From: Doris montereyensis | Taxonomy: Eukaryota > Mollusca > Gastropoda > Nudibranchia > Dorididae | Reading direction: 5' to 3' | DNA length: 64,000 nucleotides | Assembly: GCA_037039925.1 (NCBI GenBank) | Contig: JAXRKP010001067.1 | Span: forward strand, 72,501-136,500 | In this document: one piece after another, positions 1-31,549 of the stretch | How the letters are laid out: the number at the start of each line of letters is the position of its first letter | How positions within the stretch are numbered: position 1 is the first letter of the stretch | Made by a program: the position numbers and the translations under genes | Notes under the pieces: model-generated | Database searches by the model: none | What the model saw: only the letters and a program-made list of their open reading frames with translations | What the model was told of the DNA's origin: nothing

Positions 1-75
1 CGAAACATTGCTGCATTCTAGCGAAGAGTGTTTTGTAGTCTATGGTATCGAAAGCCCGGGCAGTGGACAGGTAAG
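1..75 (-). mobile_element. Fragment of CR1/L2-like LINE reverse transcriptase
   Basis: Read on the minus strand, this edge segment gives an RT block around AFDTIDYKTLFARMQQCF, the usual FDTID motif just before the catalytic part of non-LTR reverse transcriptases. It fits as the continuation of the minus-strand LINE whose upstream RT part lies at about 3365-3730, so the plus-strand element between them would be a nested insertion. The fragment runs off the left edge, and the exact right boundary (60-100) is uncertain. Confidence 0.6.
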
Positions 76-115
76 CACCTGTACAGGAGTAGATGATCCC
101 GCCCTCCACGAGTCT

Positions 116-320
116 CCTGCTGACTTGCAGGCAGATCTTGGCTGACCAAATGCTAAGGAGTTAACCCTGAAAGAAAACAACCTGCTGTCTTGCAGGCCGG
201 TCTTGACTGACCAAAGGCTAAGGGAGTTAACTCTGACAGAAAATAACAACCTGCTGACTTTCAGGCTGGTCTTGAATGACTAAAGGCTAAGGGAGTTTTA
301 ACCCTCACAGAAAATAACAA
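116..320 (+). repeat. Three tandem ~65-70 bp repeats in the LINE A 5' region
   Basis: Three units begin near 116, 181 and 250, each opening with a version of CCTGCTGACTTGCAGG and ending in GGGAGTTAACCCTGACAGAA-like sequence. Tandem 5' UTR monomers in LINEs often carry the internal promoter; that role is inferred here from position only. Confidence 0.8.
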
Positions 321-565
321 GGCCCGGTAGGGGCCTCAAGGTGGCAGCCCCATCATCTACCTAGGGTACAGTGGGCTAATCCCCTGCTTGTCCAAAACAA
401 CCTGATTCAAAGTAATATAATATACAATGATATACCCGGCTTGAACTTTCGAAGACGGCTCTGGAAAAGAACACGGACTGTGATTTTTGGAACATGGAAT
501 GTTAGGACAATTAATGGAAAGGAGTTAGAATTAGCTGAAGAAATGGAAAATTCAAAGAAGACATT

Positions 566-1222
566 TTGGCTACTACAGAAACAAAGAAAAAAGGACAAGG
601 AATAGAAATTGTAGGACCAAATCATATTTTAATCTTCTCAGGAGTAGATGTCAAAGATAGAGCTAGAGCAGGAGTAGGCCTCCTAATGCATAAAAGGCAA
701 GAAATGCTACTAGAAAGTTGGAAATTTATAAGCCCACGGCTATTAGAGGTAAATATTAAACCAAAAGGAAAAGAAATTAAATTATTAATAGCTTATGGAC
801 CAAACGAAGATGCCACCAAAGAAGAAAAAGATATCTTCAAAAATGATTTACAAATAGCTGCAGAGAATCTCAAACCCAAACAGGAATTAATGGTTTTAAG
901 AGATTTAAACGCTAGAGTAGGCAACAATGTAGAAACATTAGGAGGAGTAATATGTAAAGAAGGAGAGACAACAGCTTCTCCAAATGGAGAGAGACTAATA
1001 GATTTTTGCCTACAGAATAATATGAAAATAGCTAACACATTTTTTCTTCATAAATATATCCGCAAATATACAAGAGTAAATGAAGACAGATGTGAAAAGT
1101 CAATCATAGACTACATAATAGTTAACAGTTTTCTATTTTACAGTACAATGGATGCTAGAGTAAGCAGACGAGCTCAAATATTTAGTGATCATCACCTAGT
1201 GATAGCCAAAATGAGATTATGA
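566..1222 (+). pseudogene. LINE A endonuclease domain, ORF remnant
   Basis: This is the longest open stretch of LINE A (218 codons). It encodes the middle and end of an AP-type endonuclease: ETKKKG near the start, GVGLLM, LIAYGP, LNARVG, and the terminal SDHHLVIAK with the catalytic histidine region. The true start lies upstream in another frame (TWNVRTINGKELELAEEM, about 487-550), joined through a single-base frameshift near 555, so the initial methionine here is not the biological start. It nicks target DNA to prime reverse transcription in intact elements. Broken and presumably inactive. Confidence 0.75.
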
Positions 1223-3364
1223 ACTGAAGAAAACAAACAGAAAAGGAAAGAGGACAAAGCTACTAAACTCAAAATAGAAGAACTAAATAAATAATAGTAA
1301 AACAGATATACCAATCTAGGATAAAAAGATATATCAGTGAAAGGCAGATAGACCTGAAGGAAAGCACAATAGAAGAAAAGTGGCAAATATTTAAGGAAAC
1401 ACTCCTCAGTTGTACTGAAGAAGTCTGTGGTAAGAAACAAATTAAAGGAGATATGAAAAGAACAGCATGGTGGAATGAGAATGTCAAGTGGGAAGAGTTT
1501 GGACAAAGACTTCAAGAAAGCTATCATTATCAAAGAAATCAAAAGCTGTTCTGGGGAGCAATGAAGAGCATGAGAAAGACCAAAGCATGCCCAATACGAC
1601 AAATTAAGGACGCCAAATGAGAGATAATGAAAGGAGACAGCGAAATCATGGAAACGTGGAGAAAGTTTTTCAACAATTAGATAATCCACCCAGAACATAT
1701 GAAACAAGGAGTACGGATCAATTATTAAGAGTAACAAGTAATCGAGATGAGGCAGCTGAAGACGTAGATATCTCAATGGAAGAACTTCAAACAGCTATAG
1801 TATAAGAAAAGTGAAATTAGGAAAAGCCACAGGAGCAGATCAAGTTTATCCAGAAATGAATAAAGCCAAGAGAAAAGAGGCAGACAAACTACTACATGCA
1901 ATATGCCAACAAGCATGGAAGCCCAAACAGGTACCATACGACTGGAAAAAGGAAACGGTAGTACCAATATATAAGAAAGGATCAACTATGGAATGCTCAA
2001 AATATAGAGGAATATCACTACTTAGCGTACCAGGAAAAGTGTATGCCAGGGTTCTGGAAATGAGACTACGGAAAAGAGTAGAGGATCAGATTAAAGAACA
2101 CCAGAGTGGATTTAGACCAGGAAGAAATGTACAAGATCCCATATTTACAATTAGATAAATAATTTTAAAAATTCTTTGAGAGAAACATTGACTTGCACCT
2201 ATGTTTTATTGACTTAGAAAAGGCATTTGACACTGTGAGGAGGGACGAACTATGGCATCCTTAAAAGAATACAATGTAGAGCAAAATTTAATAGAAGCCA
2301 TTAAAAGTTTTTACAATAAACCAACATGTGCAGTGAGAGTAGCTGGAAATATATCAGAAGAATTTGATGTAGATATAGGGAAGTAAGACAGGGTTGTATC
2401 CTATGTCCTCTTTTGTTTATCACATTTATGGATTCAGTCGCAAAGGCGTCCTTAAAAAGGAAAAAAATGAATGTAGGTATGTGGAAGCTCAAACCAGTAA
2501 ATGTATCAATGCTTTCATTTGCCGATGATTTAATTCTGTTTAGAAAATCAGGAAGGGACCTCCAGTCAAATATCAACATAATGAATAATGAATTAAATAA
2601 AGAGGAATGAGAGTAAATGCAAAGAAAACCAAAACAATGCTAGTAACTAGGAAGCTAAAACACAAAATCTTAAATTAGGCAGGAGATTTTAAAACAAGTT
2701 CAAAGCTACAATTACCTAGGAGTAATGATTAACTCTGAGGGAAAACTAAGAGGAGAAATCAGCCAGAGAATCAAAAAAGGCAAGTGCAATATATCTAGGA
2801 AAGGCATTTGTAGGTAAATAAAGAATTGTCAACAAAAACCAAAATGGCAGTATACAACTCAGTTTATTGTCCTACTCTCCTTATGGCAGTGAAACCTGGA
2901 CCTAGACAGTAGGAATACAGTAGAGTACAGGCAGCCGAAATGGAATATCTAAGAAGAGAGTAGGAAAACTAAAAGAGACAAAAATCAGAAATACAACTAT
3001 AAGAGATCAAACCAAAGCAGATATCATAAAAACTAAGATAGAAATGAACCAACTGAGATAGTTTGGACATGTTAACAGAATAATGTCAATAGAATAGCAA
3101 AATCAGTATACAATGCTAAAACTCAAGGTAAAAGACCAAAAGGCAGACCTCGGAGAAAGTGGAAGAAGATATAAAAGAGGCATTAACGCAAAGAAATTTA
3201 GCTTTTCACGGAAGGAAACAGAAAATGTCAGGACAGGGCAGAATGGAGAAGGATCATTTCCGGGCATCTAAAACCCATACACCGAAAGGTAGAATGGGAG
3301 CTGATAAAGAAAGAAAGAAAGTATCGAAAGCTGCGCTCAGATCCAAAAGTAGAAGTGCGACATT

Positions 3365-5130
3365 GTCATTGCATTGAGCTGGTTGATTATGTCATTGTGG
3401 ACACGGATTAACGCAGTTTCAGTACTGTGGCCTTGCCTGTATGCTGATTGAAAAAGGGGCACAGGTTTAGCTCATGATGTGGTTGGTAAGTCTTCGCACA
3501 ATGAATTTCTCAATGATCTTTGAAATGAAATTTAACTTCGAGACGGGTCTGTAATTTTTCGTCATCTCGTTGTCAAGATTCTTCTTTTTTAAGAGTGAAG
3601 TCACATGTGCTTTTTGAAAACGGTGGGAAACTCTGCATTTTTGGATGGAACAATTGGCGATGGAGATTATGGCTGGTGCAACCTCATTAATACAGGTTTT
3701 TAGAACCCACGTGGGAAACACGTCCAATTTGCATTGTTTGTTGCTGCATCATTGACGAGTTCAGTGATTTCCTTCAACAGAAGCGGGTAAAAAAGTAAGA
3801 AAGTGGTGGTGGTGTTGTGATGAATTTCGTACCACAAGTTTTAATGGTGTCAGTGTCAGTCTTTTTCGTCAAGATCCGATCGAATGGTGACAATTTTGTC
3901 AACGAAATATTTATTGAATATGTTAGCTAATTCTTTGTCATTTGCGTGTGATGGGTATGAAGATGATGGGTGTTCGTGTTTCGTGAGTCTATTTATGATG
4001 TTAAAAGTTCCATGCTATTGTCCTTGTGCTCAGCGATGTTGTCTCTGGTATATGTACGTTTGCATTCGTTTATCAATCCATTTGTTTCGTTTTTTGCTTT
4101 GATATAGAGTTTTTGTGAATGACGAGCTTAGATTTCCGCCAAGTTTCTTCTGCTGCTCTTCTCTTTCGTTTTGAGATTAGTATTTCATCACAAAACCATT
4201 TGATGTCCGGTCGCACTGTTACAACTTTGTAATCAGGAGGGCATGTGTGTTAAGTATTTGGACCATAATTTTGTTAAATAGTGAAATTTTTGTTTCAACT
4301 GTCCTAACTTCCTCGAGGCTCTTAGTTATCTCTGATTTGACAATGTCACTTTTAAAACTTTCCATGTCCAATGAATTTTTTGTCCTATACAAAATCGACT
4401 TTTGTTGATGCCGGGGCTTTTTTCAATTTCAAGTGAAATATTACGCTTTGATGGTCTGAGATATGGTTGCTTTCTACACGTACATCTTGTAAGAGGTTGT
4501 CCTTGGAATGGCTCATAACAAGGTCAAGTGTGTTTCCGGTTATATGTGTTGCGGATTTAACATGTTGGATCAGGGTTGCATATGCCTCGATGATGTTCAT
4601 GAAATAAATGTATTTTTATCTGCATTATCATTGACATGGATGTTGAAATCTCTAAGAATACATAGGTTATTTGTTTTAGCAGAAATATCGATTATGTAAT
4701 CTTGAAATTAATTTATAAAACTTGGTATTTGAGGCATTGTATTTCTTGGATGCCGGGACGGGGGGGGCGATATATCAAAACGAACTTGTACTAACATTTT
4801 ATTGGTCTTCATGTTACATTCAATGACTTCAAATGTGGATGGTTGCATAAAGTTTATCAGTTCGATATCCAATGCCGTTTTAAAAATCACCATTAGTCCA
4901 CCACCTTCTGCCATGGGGACGGTCCCGTTTAACAAAAGAGTAACCAGATGGTAACAAATCATTCAAAATGCAATCACTATCATCTTTTAGCCAGGTTTCT
5001 GTTATGAAAAGTAAGTCTATGTCACAGTCGATTTGTATTCGTTTAGTAGTGTTGTTTTATTACGAGCAGAGCGTCCATTTTAACAGCACAACCTTTAAAG
5101 GGTCTAAATCAGACACATTTGTAGTGTTCG
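3365..5130 (-). mobile_element. Decayed CR1/L2-like non-LTR retrotransposon (LINE B)
   Basis: On the minus strand from right to left: an endonuclease start near 5030-5060 (LLFITETWLKDD), then GGGLMVIFK and SPPPSRH at 4708-4900, then NTLDLVMSHS and SDHQSVIFHL at 4385-4600. After a gap come reverse transcriptase blocks at 3467-3727 (FPTWVLKTC, SLLKKK, KNYRPVS, SKIIEKF) and AYRQGHSTETALIRVHND at 3390-3440 after a frameshift. The RT stops abruptly at about 3365, next to the 3' end of LINE A. Frameshifts and stops show it is dead. Confidence 0.8.
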
Positions 5131-5645
5131 GTGTCGGTCTAATGAAAAGTAAATTGTTGGCATTGGAGTGCCGTTTTTTGTTTTTTGTTTATTGAAATCT
5201 TCCGCCCCTCTTCCCTCTTCGTGTGGGTTTGTATGTGTTTCTATATAAGTGGTACTGCCTCAACAAGTCAATGACTGGCAAATGTGACTACTGTAATGAC
5301 GATGTGTTATCAGATCACTTGCCTTGTATGTCATGTAATGGCTGGAATAATGCCTGGGTTTTTATTGAGAATGCCCATGGTCCTTGGTGGATAAAAACAG
5401 TTCACAATAAAACTAACGATTGAAACTTGAAGAATAGCTCCACATCTGTATAATAATGTAAAAAATCCACAAATATTCGAAAGCACTGTTATATAAATCC
5501 ACAAATATTGCACAAAGGATGCACCGTTTAAAGATGAATAGATACCTATAAATTATGTCACACTTTGATATCTAAAACAAGCAAAAATCAAGGGGAAAGT
5601 CAGAGCTGAAACTGAGGCAGCCTATGGCGCTAACAGTCACATAAA

Positions 5646-5678
<33 letters not shown>

Positions 5679-5727
5679 GATGATGATGATGACGATGATG
5701 ATGATGACGATAATGATGATGATGATG

Positions 5728-5771
<44 letters not shown>

Positions 5772-5795
5772 GATAATGATAATAATGATAATAAA
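5646..5795 (+). repeat. (ATG)n / (ATA)n trinucleotide microsatellite
   Basis: A run of ATG trinucleotides with a few ACG variants passes into ATA repeats. It keeps several frames open on both strands (poly-Met, poly-Ile, poly-Tyr, poly-His) without being coding. Confidence 0.95.
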
Positions 5796-6010
5796 TATAA
5801 TTTATATAGCACATGTCAAACATCATCTGATGCATATTGTGATCTTTACATGACATGGATAATGATATGTTATAAAATATACATACATTGACATACATAA
5901 CAAAAATCGTAATAGGCCTACACAATAACTGAACTTTGTTCAATGCTTTCGAATATCAACACTTAAAATGTCATGACTCATAGTATGAGGCAATATGAGT
6001 GAATAAAAAC

Positions 6011-6340
6011 ATTGGGATTCGGTAGTCCAGGGGCAACGTATCGGTCTCTCAACCAAAGGGCAGCGGTTTCAAGTACGGCCAAAGATTGAAACATTTCCTC
6101 GGAATTTGTTTTATGCAAAATCTACTCCCCCCCCCCCCTTGTCCAGGTAGGTGGATCGAGACCTCTTCCCGTCGGGGACGGACGATAAAAGGAGGTCCCT
6201 ACGTGCAAATCACAACACTCTGTGCACGTTAAGGACCCCTTGGCTGTTTACAGGACAGTACTGGCAAAGAAAATTAAAATCTACCAAAACCACCGAGATC
6301 ACCTTATTAGTGGATGTGGGTAAATCAAATCATATTATTT
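6011..6340 (+). mobile_element. tRNA-derived SINE, family B, copy 1
   Basis: Begins with a GGATTCGGTAGTCCAGG head resembling a tRNA gene start, followed by a B-box-like GCGGTTTCAAG segment and then an unrelated body ending in GGATGTGGGTAAATCAAAT. The same layout and sequence recur at 53991-54310 (+) and 36299-36620 (-), which defines a dispersed family. A C-run interrupts this copy at about 6127-6138. Confidence 0.75.
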
Positions 6341-6889
6341 TTAATCAAATAATAATACAATACAATAATGTTATGCTATAAAAACGTTCAACAGTTCACC
6401 ATAAAAGCGTTAAAAATACTACATTATAAAAATTGCCATTTTGTTCCACGGCCTTATTTGTCTTAGATAGAATATGACAGGTGACAAGCAATGTTTGAAA
6501 ATGTGATCATGTAAGCCTAAGTTTATCTAATGTATGTTTGGCAGTCTAATCTGGTTATCTTTGTAATCATTTTAAGCTTATCTATTGGTTGATTTATCGT
6601 AGACCTTAGAGCGATGGATCGATACGACAGTACTAAAAATCGTATATGGTAGATTTTATAAGGTGCTTCAGGTAAACAACAACAAAATAAGAAAGAAAAC
6701 ACACGAGTGAACTAGTGAAGCATAGACCTAACCAGAATCTGCTATAATGGCATACAATCACATGACAAGGCAGAGGGGAAAAAAAATAATACAGAACAGA
6801 ACTAAAGTTTAAAGAAGAAAATTAATCCTATTGTGGTAAACACAACGATACAGGTAATAATGTAAAGCCCAAAACGAAACGCAAAAGAT

Positions 6890-6897
6890 AAAAAAAA
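6890..6897 (-). terminator. RNA polymerase III oligo-T terminator of tRNA-Phe
   Basis: An uninterrupted run of eight T on the minus strand, about 20 bases after the tRNA 3' end, is the standard pol III stop signal. Confidence 0.8.
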
Positions 6898-6918
6898 TCA
6901 TTGTGGCAAGCCGCCGGA

Positions 6919-6991
6919 TGCCGAAACCCGGGATTGAACCAGGGACCTTTAGATCTTCAGTCTAACGCTCTCCCAACTGAGCTATTTCGGC
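6919..6991 (-). tRNA. tRNA-Phe (GAA anticodon)
   Basis: The reverse complement folds as a complete 73-base tRNA. The acceptor stem GCCGAAA pairs with TTTCGGC and the discriminator base is A. The D arm has GCTC/GAGC, the anticodon loop CTGAAGA carries GAA, and the T arm has CCTGG/CCGGG around TTCAATC. No intron and no CCA are encoded, as expected for a eukaryotic nuclear gene. Eight A's on the plus strand (6890-6897) give a T8 pol III terminator about 20 bases past the 3' end. No mismatch is seen in the stems, so it is probably functional. Confidence 0.95.
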
Positions 6992-7149
6992 TGCCGATAG
7001 ATATATGAAAATTAAACATCATAACCATTATTGTTTCAATAATTTGTATGGGTGAAGCTGTTCATGGTCAGTTTTAGCCGTTGCAATTAATGACAGCAAT
7101 ATGTTTCATTCCAGACTCTGACCAAACAACAAAAGCAGTTTGCTGACAA

Positions 7150-7255
7150 AATATGGCGCATGCGACGTAGACGAGGCGAGCTTCAGCACGCCTCGGACGT
7201 AAAATAGTGCTCTTCAGTCTTTGGTCTTAAGAAAATAACACGAAAATGGCGACTT
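7150..7255. promoter_or_regulatory. Possible TATA-less promoter patch
   Basis: Within AT-rich sequence there is a short GC-richer stretch. It holds a near-palindromic GCGCATGCG (7156-7164), close to the NRF-1 consensus, and AAAATGGCGAC (7243-7253), close to a YY1 site. Both are typical of TATA-less housekeeping promoters. KYNU must have an upstream non-coding or short coding exon, and this is the best candidate region seen, but no donor site was tied to it. Weak evidence. Confidence 0.25.
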
Positions 7256-9990
7256 CCATAGAATTTGCGACATTCATTGTGATTCGATCAAAAAGTCAAT
7301 CTTGGCACTTAACCTTCGTTTATTAAAGCAGGTTTTTAATATAAGAATGGATAGAGAGACAAACTAATATAAATTTCTTATCACAAAGCTTTCGAATTAG
7401 TTAGGGTGAGGGGTTTTGGTTGATTAATTTAAAAGGTGGATAATACTTGATAGCTGCCGCCATAACGCCTACAATTCTAATCTCTAAAGATACAAGAAGT
7501 CTTACACTACACTGTTCACCTTTGGACTCTTCCATAAAACGTTTGTCGGACTTATCTATAAGTTAACAAGGGACAGGCAGTTTACACTAGATGCACTTAT
7601 CGTCGTCTGCTGCTAGACCTGGGTCATTAATTAGGTTCCTAAATTTGAAGCTTAACTTTGTCAAAAGTATGCATCCTTTTAAAATTTGATTTTCTGATTA
7701 GGAGACATAGTTTGGGCGGCTTTAGATACTAGATCTAGAATCTAGATCTAGATCTAAAGATATTTTTTAATTAAAACACAATACAGTGACACAGACGAGA
7801 CAGTGAGTGAGATGGTGAAAATCAAGTTCTGTGTAGTGATTAAATCTAGAATCTAGAGCTAGATCTCTAGATTTAAGGCTATGGTTTTATTCTGTAGGTC
7901 AACTGTAAAGCCAATTGATGTTGATGTGTTGACAAACAGGCGCATTAATTGTAATTAATGACAATATTATTATTCAATAATACTGTCTTGAGCTAGAATA
8001 GTTATTATGATACATATTTGGTCATAGATTGGTACTCCTTGACAATTGATGTCACAGTGACATAAGAAATGGACGGCTAAATATGAAAATAAGGGAGGGG
8101 GGGGTCCAGAGGGGATTACAATGTGAAAACACAGGGGGGAAAAGGGGCGGCTTCGCTTCCAGGGGATCACCAATCCCTGATTATGTGGGTACCCAGGGGT
8201 ACTACAATAATGCTCAATAAAATACCTGTATCTGATAGTTAATGCTATTTGGCATATAATAAAATAAAAATCATCTGGCGATCTGGTTACCTTTTTAGTT
8301 GCATTCTCACGGAACATCAATTCGTACAGAATGCTGAGTTACAAAAGGTCTAGATTTAGGTCCTTTTATGTAAAATAAACATCATATAAATTCTAGATCT
8401 AGGATCTCTCTTCTGATTACGAGACTACCCAGTGAAATAAGGGAGTATCCCTCCTGAATATGTGAGAACCCAGTGGGAAAAAGGGGTAGATCCTTAAGTA
8501 TTTGCTGAAGAGACCATGTTTTGTTGTCTCCGAGGACTGACCTCAGGCGGAGACCACTGTATACTAGTCTAGATCTTGAAGTGATTGGGAAGCAGAAAAA
8601 ATAGGCATTTATGATTTATGGGGAAATCGGTCAGGGGCAAACATTCAGGGGTGATCAATGGACAGACAAGGATTTATAAAAATTCATAATATTATAACCA
8701 GGTCGTTTGTTTAGAAAGAGTCCTCAGTTTTACAAAAAATTGAGTAAGAGAAATAGGACGCCTGGAAACCATTAATTTCTTTAACACTTACTTCATGGTC
8801 ACGCAGGTGGGTTGACCACTGCTCGCCACTTAAGATCCAGGCAAATGAATATGGCCAATGGGAGACGGAGCAAGGCGTGCCCAGTCAATTATAAACGCCA
8901 GTAATTTCGTTCCACTTATGGCAACTAGAGAAGAACCAAGAGCGTTGAAACGATTGGTTCGAATGCAAGGATGCTACTTTATTGAATGTTTATTATAATC
9001 TGGACAATATGTACAATGAAGCCATTGTGGTATGAAGAAGGGGGGTGAAGAATAAGTCATCACTTTATAGTACTTCAATAAATACAGTTCACAACACGTG
9101 AGCACGTGTTATCGTGACTGTACTCACAATAAAGTATAATAATATGATATGACAACAGGTGTAGTCTGGAAGACTATTTCAATTCTAATTGACTAGTGAT
9201 TAACCAGTGATCCAATAGGACAAAGGCTGTACGGTACAGTGGGTGGAGTAAAAGAAGAGATGACTGGTCATTTTTTGTTACATTATATAGGGTGGTTACA
9301 TTACAATGCATGGCAAATCGTTGACGGTCATAAAATAGCCATATTACCAATGAGATTATAGGGTATAAATAATATAGAGGGAAAAAAACTAATTGAAGAC
9401 AATTATACCTGCAGTTGCCATTTATAAAGAATAAAATCAAGCGCTGGGTACATTAAGATCAAAGGCAGCTTTGACAGTGAATGACCAGTAAGGTAGTGGG
9501 AGGAAAGCTCAAAGGCGATGGCGATTACAATTGTACTTGTAGTGTGTGGGTGCAAATTAAAAAAAACTGTTTTGCCATGAAATTGATCAAAACAAAGAAA
9601 TTGTTTGCAGAAGTGGAAAAAAATTCATCTGATCATGAATGTCAGAATAATTATTTAGAGCAAGTCTTTTGATCAAGTTGTATGAGAAGCAACATGTAAA
9701 TCTGAAAACAGTGTTCTCCGAGAAGAGAGAATATTTTTTTCAGACTTAATATTGCTTTATTATTCTTTCATTTGCACCACTATGAAAACATTGAATTATG
9801 ATTTATACTCTTCAATGACATACTATATTTTATATATATTTAGATATTTCTAAGAGGCACAATTAGCGTCATTATTATCTCATACACTATGTTTTCGAAA
9901 AATGAAAATGTTTTATTTTATTTTGTAAATATTTCCTTTATATAGATCTACATTAATAATTTATTGATCACCTTTTCTTTTCTTTTTTAC
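7256..9990. other. No gene recognised; short repeats only
   Basis: I see no coding exon here. The stretch holds TCTAGATCTA-type simple repeats (7725-7760, 7840-7875, 8390-8405), a G-rich patch at 8090-8160, and a related patch at 8405-8490 with CCAGTGGGAAA-like sequence. It probably includes the first intron of KYNU. Confidence 0.5.
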
Positions 9991-10023
9991 AGAAACAATT
10001 ATAGTCAATCCAGTCGTGAAAAG

Positions 10024-28906
<18,883 letters not shown>

Positions 28907-28970
28907 AAAATGACGTGGAATATATTATGCTATGACAGTCCATAATGTTTTTGTGATTGACAGCAATAGT

Positions 28971-28976
28971 AATAAA
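28971..28976 (+). promoter_or_regulatory. Candidate KYNU polyadenylation signal
   Basis: First AATAAA after the KYNU stop, 65 bases downstream. Cleavage position not determined. Confidence 0.45.
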
Positions 28977-31549
28977 AACTGGAGTAAGAAAATTGTATCA
29001 ATTGATAACATTTACAATACAATCCATCCCACATGTATCGACATTGCATATATTGACATCATGCATATATCCACGTCATATCAAAGTCCCGTTTTTTTCC
29101 TTGTATATATATATTATTATTATTAGTAGTAATAATAAAAAACATTCATATTTCGACGTAAATTTGACTCAAACCCCTTATATCGACTTCCCGATTTTTG
29201 CGGTGGGGCAATAATCAGTCTACAGACAACATAAATATCCATCACTGGCCGTAAATCAATTAATGAAAGCAAGAATTGGCAAATAAAAACACATGCCTGT
29301 AGACCAAGAAAATACTGCACCCTGCCTGGAGCAATCAAAGCCAATTAAAGCATGCTTTTCGACCAATGAAATCCTGTGCATGATGGAAGACCCTTCACCT
29401 GAGTCATTGGTGATCTAGGGGTTTTTGGTAGGATTTATTAAATATTGCATGAACTGCCATGCATTGTAATCGTTGTGATCTACAAACGGGAGAACTCGTT
29501 TTTACCTTCCATTTCCAATGAGGCCAGATTCGTCTTTCTGCTTCAAGTTTATGCTTTATATTTGAGGTATATATATTGTATTGAATCATATCTCAAGTCG
29601 TTTGAAAGTGAATCAGTATGAACCATGAACAAGAATCTGTGATAAGTTTTTAATTAGCCTTTGGGTCACAAACTGGACTTAATTGACGAGCCTGTGGACA
29701 CACCCGCCCAGTGCACACGGTTCTGGGAGGCCCTGTTCAGCTCGGCCCATGTCATTCTGGCGACCTCCTCCATTCGCGCCTTGTCTTGGTCTTTTATTTT
29801 GCGTTAACCTTGCCGGTTCTGATCAAGGGATTGTCTGGTAATGTTTGATGTGGGCTTCCACAGCATGTGACCAATCCACACCGTCATTTTCCTTTTCTTG
29901 ATTTCACATTCAATTGGGTTTGGGTCACACACAAAAATATCGTTATACTACAACCTTTAGTCAGGAAACAAGAATTTTATTTGATGATCTGATAAATTTT
30001 CCCTTTGACCTTTGTCCATGTTATTTTATCCAGGTAGTATGTAGCATCGGTTAAGGTATTCACATGAACTGCTATTAAAGTTGTTGTTTTCGCTTTTTTT
30101 TCTTGAGATTTGAGTAAACAGATGTTTTTCATATGCCATTATCATGGTGTTTTTTTCATTAAAGTATGTTATTGTTAATGTTATTATTGTTAATGTTATT
30201 AATCATTATGTCTGAGAAATTTTTATCTCAGCATTGCCATAATCAATCACAGCATTATATTTTAGTTTGGGTTGGATTTTTTCTGACCAAGCTTCATTCC
30301 CAATTTTATGCTTTATTTTCCATGTCAAATTACTGGTGTTACTGTTAATAATTGTTTACTAAAACTAAGTATCATAACAACATTGCATTTGTATATCGAG
30401 TGACAGTGACAGTAACATTATTAACTATCATGCATCTGAATGGATACATTTGAAATTCTACCTTTTGTCACAAGGCATGGGGCACAAAGCCAGGCTTTTC
30501 TTTTTTTTCATAATGGCTAAACTTGTTTGACAAGAGTTGTGTCTCTTTGTTATAAGATTTAAAGTAATTAAAGATGAGATTTTTTTATTGACCCTTAAAC
30601 AGGAAAACTCATTGTGTTTGTTGACATAATGCTCACAATAAATAATCAGAACAGAAAAATCAATTAACATAATATAATATAATTTATACTCTCTCCTATT
30701 CACTCATAGGCCTCTCACTCTCGTAATGTTAAAGATGTCATAAAAGATGGATACAATAAAGTGGAATGTTAATTTTTTTTTTCATAGATGGACTTATAAT
30801 TCCATATGGCGAAGGGAGAAATGAATTAAAATAACGACGTCAAGATGGTTTTACTTTGTAAAAGCTCGCACTCCTACCACTTGTCTGGATTTGGGAGTGA
30901 GGACATGAGACTCATCCTTTATGATTTTAAGTCCATGTAATATGTAATTCCATAGCTGTCAACCAGTACATAAAAAAACATACATATATTTAGTATATTT
31001 TTTAAGCTTGGAGTCTGTAAGTAAGTCTATACATGCATAATTTACCATGAAAAGTATGTATGAGGGTTATCTGTATTTTTGTTCTTTAAAGAAACCCTAA
31101 GTTAATGGCAGAGATTCATCAGAGAGATAGAATGGGGTCGAAGTCTGGGGGCACCATTCTGAGTTTGCAAAACTAGTATTACATTTCACCAGATAGACCG
31201 ACAATCAGCAGATTTTATGTTGTTGTTGTTTACTTTTTGTAGTCAAATGCTCTATTCAATCATTATAAACATCAAATCAATCTCAAGCTGATGCATTGTT
31301 AGATGTAGTATATGTTTACCTTACCATGTCATACGGGTTGGTTGTTTTCAAATGCCGAAAAAAATTGGGGGGGGGGGGAGGGGAGCCCTGGCCATTGGGA
31401 GGGGGGGGAGCCCTGGCCATTGAGGGTTAATTAATGAGGCAGGATAGGAGTTTCCTTTTTTTATTTTTGTTTCTTGTTTGGTTTTAATTGACCGTAATTG
31501 CTCAATCTCTTCTTAGTCTTTCATTTCTCATCTTCATAGCCACTGTTAC

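Larger units (their letters stand above)
100..3376 (+). mobile_element. Decayed RTE-like non-LTR retrotransposon (LINE A)
   Basis: A nearly full-length but broken LINE. In order it shows: a 5' region with three tandem repeats of 65-70 bp (116-320); an apurinic-type endonuclease beginning near 480 (TVIFGTWNVRTING) and continuing at 566-1222 with the LNARVG block, where the usual GDLNARVG reads RDLNARVG, and the SDHHLV histidine block; reverse transcriptase pieces at 1811-2158 (KATGADQVYPEM, then HQSGFRPGRN), 2195-2260 (FIDLEKAFDTVRR) and 2380-2610 (VRQGC and FADDLILF, the catalytic ADD); and a C-terminal GRPRRKWKKDIKEAL block near 3135-3185. Several frameshifts and stops separate these blocks, so it cannot make its enzyme. 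Assignment to RTE rather than another endonuclease-bearing clade is by the look of the motifs. Confidence 0.85.

Noticed and set aside
1192..1776. 194-residue minus-strand frame with hydrophobic stretches
   Set aside because: Antisense of the LINE A spacer between endonuclease and RT; no family resemblance.
5572..5943. His/Tyr-rich 123-residue minus frame
   Set aside because: Caused by the ATG/ATA microsatellite.
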